Positions 43,021 to 51,013 of a stretch of DNA of 64,000 nt are shown here, in pieces (the stretch's first letter is position 1; each line of letters begins with the position of its first letter). Location of the stretch: the NCBI RefSeq assembly GCF_001593605.1, contig NZ_CP012836.1, positions 2,236,501-2,300,500 on the forward strand, written 5' to 3'. The notes under the pieces are model-generated. The model searched no databases. It was not told the DNA's origin and saw only the letters and a list, made by a program, of their open reading frames with translations. Made by a program: the position numbers and the translations under genes. The stretch is from Algoriphagus sanaruensis (lineage in GTDB: Bacteria > Bacteroidota > Bacteroidia > Cytophagales > Cyclobacteriaceae).

Positions 43021-44700
43021 TTAATATCCAGGGTTTTGAGGGAATGCGCTAGCACCGCCTTCGGCCCGGTCAATTTGGTTTTGTGGAATTGGTCTCAATA
43101 CATGGAAGTCTTTAATATTTGGAGCTGCTTGAGGATTATACAACTTAACTCGCTCAATTAGATTGCCCCAACGCTTCAAATCCAACCAACGAGTTTGCTC
43201 ACCGGTCAATTCTCTTGCTCTTTCTTCCATTAAGAAATCAAAGGTCATTTGATCCGCTGTGATTTCCATTGCGGCTTCTTTGCCAGGCCATGCAGCTCTT
43301 CTTCTTACCACATTGATCGTAGCAGTAGCCTCAGCGATTTTTCCTTGACGGAATTGCGCCTCAGCAAGTAGGAGATAGGTGTCAGCTAATCTCATAGCGA
43401 TGTAATCACGTCCACCTTCAAATTGAGTACGGTCAACTCGTCCTGGATCTAGGTGCTTGGTTAATGCTGGAAAGAGTTTTTCTGTATAAGCACTAGGTAC
43501 CAATACTTGATAAGGACGCTTTGCACGCTCTTCTGGAGTCATTTCGTACCCAGGAAGGAACATGGTTGTGTCACCAGTTGCGAACGTTAAAGATCCCTTT
43601 GTATTATCAAAAGAGGCATTATAGGTTCCTGGTCTATTTGATCTATAGGTGTCCTTATATGACTTTTTGTATCGGCTGTCGTTTTCACGATTTTGGAACA
43701 CAGTTTCCATCGCATAGACTGTAGGTCTGTAACGCTTGAACGGACGGCCGTTTTCAGTGTCACGCTGCATACCAGGCTGAGTATCGTATTCCATAAGGAA
43801 GAATACGTGAGAGTTGTTACCTCCACCATTGGTCAATGGGCTACGAGTATATTGAACCGACCAAATTACTTCGTCATTGATTTCATTTCCGAAAGCATGA
43901 ACTTGACCAAAATCAGGAAGTAGCTTTAGACCAACGCCATTATTAACCACTGCCTGAAGTTCGGTTTCTGCTTTTGCAAAATCATCTCCAGCTTTAGCAG
44001 ATGATGTTCCTTTGGTTAAATAAACTCTACCCAACAGGTGTTTTGCGGCATATTGAGTAGCTCTACCATAATTCGAAGAAGCTTTTTTGTTTTCCAAACC
44101 TGGAATTGCCTCTGTCAAATCCTGGATAATCGCTGCATAAATCTCAGATTCTGGAGTTCTGCTTACTTCTTTGGTTGGGACATTGGTTTCTGTAAGTCTC
44201 AATTCTACTGGACCAAACAATTGAACCAAAATAAAGTAGTGATGTGCTCTAATGAATTTTGCCTCGGCGATACGTTGTGTTTTAACAGCATCTGATACGC
44301 CCGTGATATTTGCTGCACGATCAATAACTGCGTTACAGGTATTTATTCCACGATAAAATTCGTCCCACAATTCTCTAGCATGACCATTGTTGGAATCAAA
44401 TTGATTGGTGTAGGTATTCATGAATTTCCATGAACCATCCGCACCGTTGGTGTAGATGTCTGTTCCAAATTCAGTGAAATTATTTCCTCGTTCAGTTCCA
44501 TACCAAATTCTCATGGTACTATAGGCTGCACTAACAGCGTCATCTAGTCCCTTTGAGGTATTTAGATATTCACTGCCAATTTGAGAGATAACATCTTCTT
44601 GTAGAGCATCTTGGCAGGACTGGACAAACAGTAAACTTGCTGCCAAAGCCCCAATGCGTGTTATATTTTTTACGGTATATGTGATCTTATTCGTTTTCAT
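43021..44700 (-). CDS. susD: SusD/RagB family outer-membrane glycan-binding lipoprotein
   Basis: A 559-residue SusD-like protein with a lipoprotein signal (lipobox VQSC, Cys29), the TPR-like helices typical of the family (RIAEAKFIRAHHYFILVQLFGPVEL, ATQYAAKHLLGRVYLTKG, MRLADTYLLLAEAQFRQG, EERARELTGEQTRWLDLKRWG) and the C-terminal FHVLRPIPQNQID. It forms the lid of the SusC transporter and captures oligosaccharides. It is 17 nt after susC in the same operon. The ligand cannot be read from sequence; the uronate regulon points to a uronic-acid-containing glycan (inference). Confidence 0.96.
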   Translation of the reverse strand: MKTNKITYTVKNITRIGALAASLLFVQSCQDALQEDVISQIGSEYLNTSKGLDDAVSAAYSTMRIWYGTERGNNFTEFGTDIYTNGADGSWKFMNTYTNQFDSNNGHARELWDEFYRGINTCNAVIDRAANITGVSDAVKTQRIAEAKFIRAHHYFILVQLFGPVELRLTETNVPTKEVSRTPESEIYAAIIQDLTEAIPGLENKKASSNYGRATQYAAKHLLGRVYLTKGTSSAKAGDDFAKAETELQAVVNNGVGLKLLPDFGQVHAFGNEINDEVIWSVQYTRSPLTNGGGNNSHVFFLMEYDTQPGMQRDTENGRPFKRYRPTVYAMETVFQNRENDSRYKKSYKDTYRSNRPGTYNASFDNTKGSLTFATGDTTMFLPGYEMTPEERAKRPYQVLVPSAYTEKLFPALTKHLDPGRVDRTQFEGGRDYIAMRLADTYLLLAEAQFRQGKIAEATATINVVRRRAAWPGKEAAMEITADQMTFDFLMEERARELTGEQTRWLDLKRWGNLIERVKLYNPQAAPNIKDFHVLRPIPQNQIDRAEGGASAFPQNPGY

Positions 44701-44717
44701 CGTCTTTCTGCTTTTGA

Positions 44718-47700
44718 TTAAAATTTAGCATTGATACCAAAGGTGAATTGAACCACAGGAGGAGCAATGTTGGCATTGATTACCCCGCCTTCTACTCCTT
44801 GTTCGCCATCGATAAAGGTTTCAGGGTCGATACCTTTATGAACCTTGCGGTATTCAGAGAAAATGAATGGATTCTGAATGCTTGAATACAATCTTAGACT
44901 TGTCAAGCCGATTTTTTCAGCGGTCTCTCTGGCAAAATTATATCCAAAGTTTATGTTTCTTACTTTCAGGAATGTGCCAGAGAAATAAGACATAGAGCTA
45001 TTATACTTTGGCCGTTCCTGGTTTTGATTTGGTCTTGGATAAAGATTGGTGGGGTTATTAGGCGTCCAATAATCTACAGCAAGGTTGTTGTATCGACCAA
45101 ATAAGGAATTGAAGTTATCATGGAAAGCACTTCGGATCAATGATCCTACTCTACCGAAGACAAAGAAGGAAACGTCTAATCCCTTATAAGCAAATCTGTT
45201 TGTCATACCTATGGAGAAATCAGGTACCGCCGATCCAAGAACCTGTCTGTCAAGTGAATTGATTTTTCCATCTCCATTGGCATCCTCAATTTTTATTTCA
45301 CCGACTTTGTCACCAAAAGAAGTAGCAATATCTCTTTCTGATGTTTGCCAGATTCCAATCTTTTTGAGATCGTAAAAAACAGTCAATGGTTGACCAATGA
45401 ATCTTCCAGCAGCAATGTCATCGCCATTTGGCAAGGATATAATTTCTTCCCGATTTCTGGTGAAAATCATATCAGTTGACCAGGTAAAATCTCCCTTCTC
45501 AATATTAAGTGTGGAAAGTGATAGTTCAATACCTCGGTTTTGAGTTTCTCCTATATTGGTTGTGAAGCCGCCGAAACCTGTTGAATTCGGTAGTGGTTGT
45601 GGCGCGAGTAGGTCAGAAGTATTGGTGATATAATACTCAATTGAACCGAAAATTTTGTTTTTCAGAATTGAGAAATCAAATCCGGTATTGAATGTGGTAG
45701 ATGTTTCCCATCTCAAATCAGGGTTACCAATGGTATTTGGCCGATATCCAAATGCTGCAGTATTATCCCATGCATAGGAGGTTCTGCCCAATAAGGCTTG
45801 TGTTTGATATGGCGTAATCGCTTGGTTACCGATAGAACCATAAGAAGCTCTAAATTTCAATTGATCTACGAAAGAGGAGTTTTTCAAGAAAGACTCTTCG
45901 TGCATGTTCCATCCAAAAGCTACTGAAGGGAAAATACCGAATCGGTTGTTTTGACCGAATCTGGAACTACCGTCAGCACGAACAGTCGCAGTTATAAGGT
46001 ACTTTCCTTTGTAGTCGTAGTTTGCACGAGCCATGTAAGAAAGCAAAGCCCATTCTACCAAATTGGTATTGGCACCTGTGATCTGTGAGGCATCTCCCAA
46101 TCTGTGGTAAAGCTGCGAAGGGGCAGGAATACCAAGGACAGATATGGTTGATTGTTCAAACTTGTCTCTTTGGAAAGATTGTAGTGCCGTCAGATTTAAA
46201 TTGTGTACTGACTTAAAGGTTTTGGTATAGGTAAGAATATTTTCTAACGTATAGTTTAACTGAAATCTATCATCTACGCTTGCTGTAGCATCACCACCTC
46301 TACGAGAATTGGTTTGAGATCCGGTGAATCTTCCTGTTCTCCTTACAGTATAGTCAGGACCAAAGTTAACCCGGTAGGTTAGACCCTTAGCAATTTCCCA
46401 GTTTAAATACAAGCTGTTGAAAATTCTGGTACGATAGGTTTCATCTACTTGAGCACCAGGTACTACTTCAGCGAATGGGTTGGTTCTCAGACCGTCAGAA
46501 GTAGGTAAGAAAATCAAATTTCCTTCATCATCAAAAGGTTTGCCTAGTGGGTTTTCCTGTAAGGCACCTCCGATTGGGTTGAAGTTTTCACCATTTCGCT
46601 CACTGAAAGTGATAAGAGTTGAAGTACCGATTCTTACTTTATCACTTATTTTATGATCCAAATTGATTCGGAAAGTATATCGGCTGAAGTCTTGTTTTTG
46701 AATTACACCTAGATCTTTGAAGTAGTTTCCTGATACGAAGAAGCTAGTTTTTTCATTGCCTCCTGATACACCGATCTGGTGGCTTTGAATATTGCCTTGT
46801 CTCATCAAGCCAGCCACATAGTCAGTGCTTCTTCCCAGATTGATGCTTTCAAGCTCTACAGGCTCGAAAAGTTTGGCATCTGCTTCTGCAGTTGCAGGCC
46901 CTTCTGGATAGGCACCTGTAGCTCTTCTTGATTCACGCTTATATTCCGCAAATCCAGGTCCGTCGAATACTTCGATTCTTCCCAGTTCGCTGGAAATTCC
47001 GTAATATGAGTCTAAAGAAACTACCGTTTTACCTGCGCTACCTCTTTTTGTAGTGATCAAAACAACCCCATTGGAACCTCTGGATCCATAAATCGCAGTC
47101 GCAGAAGCATCTTTCAATACCTCCATAGAGGTGATGTCTTGAGGGTTGATATCTTCCAAGCCACCTACAGTTGGAATACCATCAATTACATAAAGAGGCT
47201 CGTTGGAAGCGTTGAAAGAACGACGACCACGGATTCGAACTTGTGGCGCGGAACCTGGCTTTGAACCTGGCTGAACTACGTCTACCCCAGCAGCTCGACC
47301 TTGAAGCGCTTGACGTGCATCAGTAATCGGGAGTTCTTGGATTTCTTTATTTCCTACCGAAGAAATAGCGCCTGTTAATTGACTTTTCTTTTGAGTACCA
47401 TAACCGACAACTACCACTTCTTCGAGGTTTGACATGTCAGGAGTCAAGCTAAGGTCAATTTTACTTCGACTTCCAATTGTCTCCTCTACGGTATTGTATC
47501 CAATAAATGAAAAGACCAATACACCAGAACTTGGTCCTGAAATGGAAAATTTTCCATCTAAGTCCGTAGTGGTACCTCTTGTGGTACCTTTCAATAGAAT
47601 GGATACACCTGGTAGTGGTGATCCTGTTTCATCGTTTACCGTTCCGGTGACTTGGATGTCTTGCGCGTACACCATCCCGGTGCCTAACCACAACATCGCC

Positions 47701-47735
47701 ACCACCATCAGGTACGTGTAGAATTTTGTTTGCAT
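44718..47735 (-). CDS. susC: SusC/RagA family TonB-dependent transporter
   Basis: A 1005-residue outer-membrane transporter. After the signal peptide (ending MVYAQ) comes a CarboxypepD_reg-like domain (about 26-100: VTGTVNDETGSPLPGVSILL), then EVVVVGYGTQKKSQLTGAIS, the conserved SusC plug start, GSRGSNGVVLITTKRG, and the beta-barrel ending VVQFTFGINAKF. It takes up glycan pieces with TonB energy. A promoter (TTG, 20 nt, TACCTTTT) lies about 100 nt upstream of the ATG and a LacI-type operator 20 nt further up. The 5' leader of about 95 nt shows no clear structure. Confidence 0.97.
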   Translation of the reverse strand: MQTKFYTYLMVVAMLWLGTGMVYAQDIQVTGTVNDETGSPLPGVSILLKGTTRGTTTDLDGKFSISGPSSGVLVFSFIGYNTVEETIGSRSKIDLSLTPDMSNLEEVVVVGYGTQKKSQLTGAISSVGNKEIQELPITDARQALQGRAAGVDVVQPGSKPGSAPQVRIRGRRSFNASNEPLYVIDGIPTVGGLEDINPQDITSMEVLKDASATAIYGSRGSNGVVLITTKRGSAGKTVVSLDSYYGISSELGRIEVFDGPGFAEYKRESRRATGAYPEGPATAEADAKLFEPVELESINLGRSTDYVAGLMRQGNIQSHQIGVSGGNEKTSFFVSGNYFKDLGVIQKQDFSRYTFRINLDHKISDKVRIGTSTLITFSERNGENFNPIGGALQENPLGKPFDDEGNLIFLPTSDGLRTNPFAEVVPGAQVDETYRTRIFNSLYLNWEIAKGLTYRVNFGPDYTVRRTGRFTGSQTNSRRGGDATASVDDRFQLNYTLENILTYTKTFKSVHNLNLTALQSFQRDKFEQSTISVLGIPAPSQLYHRLGDASQITGANTNLVEWALLSYMARANYDYKGKYLITATVRADGSSRFGQNNRFGIFPSVAFGWNMHEESFLKNSSFVDQLKFRASYGSIGNQAITPYQTQALLGRTSYAWDNTAAFGYRPNTIGNPDLRWETSTTFNTGFDFSILKNKIFGSIEYYITNTSDLLAPQPLPNSTGFGGFTTNIGETQNRGIELSLSTLNIEKGDFTWSTDMIFTRNREEIISLPNGDDIAAGRFIGQPLTVFYDLKKIGIWQTSERDIATSFGDKVGEIKIEDANGDGKINSLDRQVLGSAVPDFSIGMTNRFAYKGLDVSFFVFGRVGSLIRSAFHDNFNSLFGRYNNLAVDYWTPNNPTNLYPRPNQNQERPKYNSSMSYFSGTFLKVRNINFGYNFARETAEKIGLTSLRLYSSIQNPFIFSEYRKVHKGIDPETFIDGEQGVEGGVINANIAPPVVQFTFGINAKF

Positions 47736-47835
47736 AGTAATAGGGGTTATTGTTATTGATAGATAATTGGTTTTACAATACAGGTAATTTTTATGTCATT
47801 GGTATAAGTGGTTAAAAGACTAGTTTTTTGATTCT

Positions 47836-47867
47836 AAAAGGTAGATAGAAGGAGCCATTGGGACAAT
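47836..47867 (-). promoter_or_regulatory. Promoter of susC
   Basis: Minus strand ATTG (47867-47864), 20 nt, TACCTTTT (47843-47836): one mismatch in the last base of the -7 box. Confidence 0.55.
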
Positions 47868-47886
47868 TCATAAAATCTGCTATTTA

Positions 47887-47900
47887 CGGAAACGATTGCA
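47887..47900. promoter_or_regulatory. LacI-type operator upstream of susC
   Basis: CGGAAACGATTGCA differs by one base from the uxaC operator and matches TGNAANCGNTTNCA except for the first base. It lies 20 nt upstream of the susC -33 element and 151 nt before the ATG. Confidence 0.75.
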
Positions 47901-47949
47901 AGCCAAATTTTAAATTGTTCACTGCCTCCTTAATAGGATTTGAAATAAT

Positions 47950-47987
47950 AAAAAACACCTGCCTCTTGAGGAGAAGCAGGTGTTTTG
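47950..47987 (-). terminator. Terminator of the DUF1080-Gfo/Idh operon
   Basis: An 11-bp AAAACACCTGC/GCAGGTGTTTT stem whose loop holds a smaller CTC/GAG pair; T-run on the minus strand; just after the stop at 48009. Confidence 0.88.
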
Positions 47988-48008
47988 GATAAAAAGATTT
48001 GGTACTAA

Positions 48009-49358
48009 TTAAACTCTCGGCGGTTCCCAGCCTTTTTCATATTCTCGGGTCCAAAGTGCCTTGCCCTTTTCCGAGTTTAGGATATGTCCATTTTTAGGAT
48101 CGCAGATTAAATTTTCCCCGACTCGACTTGAAATGTTTGCCAAATGGCAGAGTAAGGTAGATACTGCGCCTTCCTCAATATTGGAATTTTGCTTTTCGAT
48201 TCCTCGAACTGCATTAAAGAAATTGACCACGTGAGTGGTACTCATATCGCCACCTCCGCCTAGGACAGTTCCTCCTTCATTGTTTGAAGCTAAATTGGAT
48301 TTGACCTCTTTGCCGCTTCGATCAAATTGTTTGTAACCACCCCGATCTACATACACTGAACCTTCCGTTCCATAAATAATAGTACCTCTATCTGATCCGT
48401 AGGTCTTGTAACTGTTTCGGCTTTTTCCATCCCATTGAATGATGGTACCATTGCCAAACTTAAACGTAGCATCCATGGTGTCATACATCACCCATCCATC
48501 TTCGGGATAATGCATTTTTCCCGAGGTGATCATGACTTCACTAGGATAGTCTACTTGCAAAGCCCATCTCGCCACATCCAATTCGTGTGTTGCGTTATTT
48601 CCGGTTTCTGCAGTGCCATAATCCCAACCATACCAATGCCAGTTGTAATCCCAAGTGTCATGCATGTAGGGTTTTCTTGGTGCTGGTCCTTGAAATAAAT
48701 CCCAGTCCAATCCATCTGGGGCAGCTTGGGCTTTTGGTAAAGGAACAGCTCCACGGTTATTGGAATAGAAGGCTTTGGCCATGTATACTTTTCCAATTGC
48801 TCCATTATGAATGGCAGAAATGATTTCTCTACTCTCTGGGGCTGACCGTTGTTGATTGCCCATTTGAACGACCTTGTTGTATTTCTTTTGCAAGGCAATC
48901 AATAATTCTCCTTCCCATGGATTATGAGAACAAGGTTTTTCAACATACACATGTTTTCCCCGCTCCATTGCTAGCCAAGTTCCTGGAGCATGCCAATGGT
49001 CAGGTGTCGCATTGATCAGCACATCCACCTCATTGTCTTCCAGAACTTTTAAAATATTCTGTTCTTGCTTGGGTTGGTAATCAATCCATTTTTCAAAGTT
49101 TTTGGCTGCTTTCGGCATTTGGGATTTCATCGCATCGCATAAATAAAGCAGGTTGACATTGCTTGATTTGAGCCCAATGGGTTCATAATAAGCCCCCAAT
49201 CTTCTTCCTAATCCTGCGATAGCAACATTCAGTCTATCATTTGCTCCGATAATTCGGGCATACGATTTTGGAGAAAACCCTACGGCCCCGAAAGCGGAGA
49301 TTCCTAAAGTTGCCACCGCGCTTTTCTTAATAAATTCTCGTCGATTCGAATTGCTCAT
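48009..49358 (-). CDS. Tat-exported Gfo/Idh/MocA family oxidoreductase
   Basis: A 449-residue NAD(P)-dependent oxidoreductase-fold protein with a twin-arginine signal (SNRREFIKKSAVATLGISAF, Arg6-Arg7). The Rossmann part has VAIAGLGRRLGAYYEP, VLINATPDHWHAPGTWLAMERGKHVYVEKPCSHN (EKP motif), then the C-terminal sheet domain (NNATHELDVARWALQVDYPSE). Tat export implies folding with its cofactor before transport. Related periplasmic members pair with DUF1080 proteins in pathways that oxidise a sugar at C3 and cut the 3-keto glycoside. It lies 23 nt after the DUF1080 gene. Confidence 0.93.
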   Translation of the reverse strand: MSNSNRREFIKKSAVATLGISAFGAVGFSPKSYARIIGANDRLNVAIAGLGRRLGAYYEPIGLKSSNVNLLYLCDAMKSQMPKAAKNFEKWIDYQPKQEQNILKVLEDNEVDVLINATPDHWHAPGTWLAMERGKHVYVEKPCSHNPWEGELLIALQKKYNKVVQMGNQQRSAPESREIISAIHNGAIGKVYMAKAFYSNNRGAVPLPKAQAAPDGLDWDLFQGPAPRKPYMHDTWDYNWHWYGWDYGTAETGNNATHELDVARWALQVDYPSEVMITSGKMHYPEDGWVMYDTMDATFKFGNGTIIQWDGKSRNSYKTYGSDRGTIIYGTEGSVYVDRGGYKQFDRSGKEVKSNLASNNEGGTVLGGGGDMSTTHVVNFFNAVRGIEKQNSNIEEGAVSTLLCHLANISSRVGENLICDPKNGHILNSEKGKALWTREYEKGWEPPRV

Positions 49359-49381
49359 GGTAATTAGCGTTCATGAAAAGA

Positions 49382-50749
49382 TTATTTCAATACCTTGATT
49401 TTGATGTTTTTGTAATGAACTTCATCTCCGTGGTCTTGAAGTAGAATATGACCCTCAGCAGCTTCGCCAAAGTTTTTCCAGATTTTGTATTTGCTAATTG
49501 CTACCAAGTCTCGGTATTCCTGTGATCCCCTTACATATTCCACGACCTTAACCCCATTGATATAGTGCTCTACTTTGTTGTCAGGATAAACAACCACCCG
49601 ACCTTGATTCCATTCTCCTGGTTTGCGAACAAACCTCGCCTGTTTTTCAGCCTTTATGAGATCATAAAGTGAAGCCAAAGTTCGATTTCCGTTAATGCCT
49701 TGCTTGGCATCAGGATGATTGGCATCGTCCAAAATCTGGTATTCCAATCCAATTGCCGATCCTGAATTTCCTTCCGAAAGAGTTACGAAATATTTAACTC
49801 CGCTATTTGCGCCTTCTGTAATTTTGAAATCAAATGCCAAATCAAAAGCACTGAATTTTTCAGTGGTGACGATATCGCCGAAATTGGTCGATTCACTTCC
49901 ATCAGATTTTTGAATGGTTAATTCTCCATCGTTAATCGTCCATCCTTTTTCAGGGAAAGATTCTTTGTAAGCGCCTTTCCATCCTTGGCTTGATTTACCG
50001 TCAAACAATAATTTCCAGCCATTCTTTTTTTCCAAGTCCGAAAGTTCGTTTTTCAAAGTGCTGACCACGAAAACGTCTCCTTTGAATGAAGTGGGTTTGA
50101 GGTTTTCCGTTTGAATTCGGACATTCCTGAAATAGGTTTTCCGGCCTTCATCTTCTTGTTTTTGAATCGCATGGACTTGTAGTCCAATGAACCCTTTGGC
50201 ATCCATATCATCCATGAAATAGGCGACTTCTTGACCATTTACCCAGGTTTTAATTGTGTTTCCAATGGCTTCGATTCGATAGGTATTCCATTCTCCCATT
50301 TTGAAAGCTGACTTTGCAGCAGGATTCAGATCCAATGGATAAAACCATCCTCTTCTAGCTTCATCATAAATACCTCCAGACCAGGCTCTCGGGGTAGGAT
50401 CTGCTTCTATTTGATAGCCATAGACCAAACCTTGACCATTTCTCGCATCAGGATTAAATTGACCTCTAGCCATAATCCCTGAGTTGGAGGAAATGTGATT
50501 GATTTTTAGATCTACTTCCAAGATGAAGTCGGTGTACATTTCTTCGGAGACCAAAAAGGTGTTTCCTGTTCCAAAAACAGCCGTTCCTTCGATTGTTCCG
50601 TCTTTTACTTCAAAAGTAGCTTTACCGGCCACAGCCTTCCATCCACTTAGGTCTTTCCCATTAAAGAGGTTTTTCCAATTTTCTTTTTGAGCTGATGCAA
50701 TCTGGTTTAGTGAAAGCAAAAGCAACAGCGTAAGTAATTTAAATTTCAT
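49382..50749 (-). CDS. Exported two-domain DUF1080 protein (3-keto-disaccharide hydrolase family)
   Basis: A 455-residue protein with a Sec signal (ending NQIASAQ) and two DUF1080 concanavalin-like domains, about 24-215 (WKNLFNGKDLSGWKAVAG ... YFRNVRIQTE) and about 240-452 (GWKLLFDGKSSQGWKGAYKE ... HYKNIKIKVL). The family is annotated as 3-keto-disaccharide hydrolase and also acts on 3-keto glycosides. It is first in the operon with the Tat-exported Gfo/Idh protein. Promoter: TTG, 21 nt, TATTTATG; a LacI-type operator lies 11 nt upstream of the -33 element. Confidence 0.9.
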   Translation of the reverse strand: MKFKLLTLLLLLSLNQIASAQKENWKNLFNGKDLSGWKAVAGKATFEVKDGTIEGTAVFGTGNTFLVSEEMYTDFILEVDLKINHISSNSGIMARGQFNPDARNGQGLVYGYQIEADPTPRAWSGGIYDEARRGWFYPLDLNPAAKSAFKMGEWNTYRIEAIGNTIKTWVNGQEVAYFMDDMDAKGFIGLQVHAIQKQEDEGRKTYFRNVRIQTENLKPTSFKGDVFVVSTLKNELSDLEKKNGWKLLFDGKSSQGWKGAYKESFPEKGWTINDGELTIQKSDGSESTNFGDIVTTEKFSAFDLAFDFKITEGANSGVKYFVTLSEGNSGSAIGLEYQILDDANHPDAKQGINGNRTLASLYDLIKAEKQARFVRKPGEWNQGRVVVYPDNKVEHYINGVKVVEYVRGSQEYRDLVAISKYKIWKNFGEAAEGHILLQDHGDEVHYKNIKIKVLK

Positions 50750-50863
50750 AGGTATTGATTTGGATTTATTGTTTTTGTTGGAATTCGTATGCTGATGCTA
50801 GTCCTAAATGATCTTACAGGGTTTGAGCTTGAAGATTCATTTTCGGAAGAGTTCTCTAAATTC

Positions 50864-50895
50864 CATAAATAGCCTAGTAGGATCAATTATAGCAA
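50864..50895 (-). promoter_or_regulatory. Probable promoter of the DUF1080-Gfo/Idh operon
   Basis: Minus strand TTG (50895-50893), 21 nt, TATTTATG (50871-50864): one mismatch in the -7 box. The leader is about 110 nt. Confidence 0.45.
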
Positions 50896-50906
50896 GATCT
50901 AATTTA

Positions 50907-50920
50907 CGAAAACGATTGCA
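50907..50920. promoter_or_regulatory. LacI-type operator upstream of the DUF1080 gene
   Basis: CGAAAACGATTGCA is identical to the uxaC operator over 14 bp, and both are extended by TA on the left. It lies 157 nt before the DUF1080 ATG and, in the other direction, 93 nt before the methyltransferase ATG. Confidence 0.75.
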
Positions 50921-51002
50921 ATGTGAGTCATGTCTTTCGTGATGAAAGGTTAGAGTAGGGGACATTATTTGGGTGAGTTAGAGGATTGCAAAATCCGTTT
51001 GT

Positions 51003-51010
51003 TACTTTTG
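51003..51010 (+). promoter_or_regulatory. -7 box of the RNA methyltransferase gene, 3 nt before the ATG
   Basis: TACTTTTG matches TAnnTTTG and is followed by CGC and the ATG at 51014, the same geometry as at 15387 and 16704. Confidence 0.5.
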
Positions 51011-51013
51011 CGC

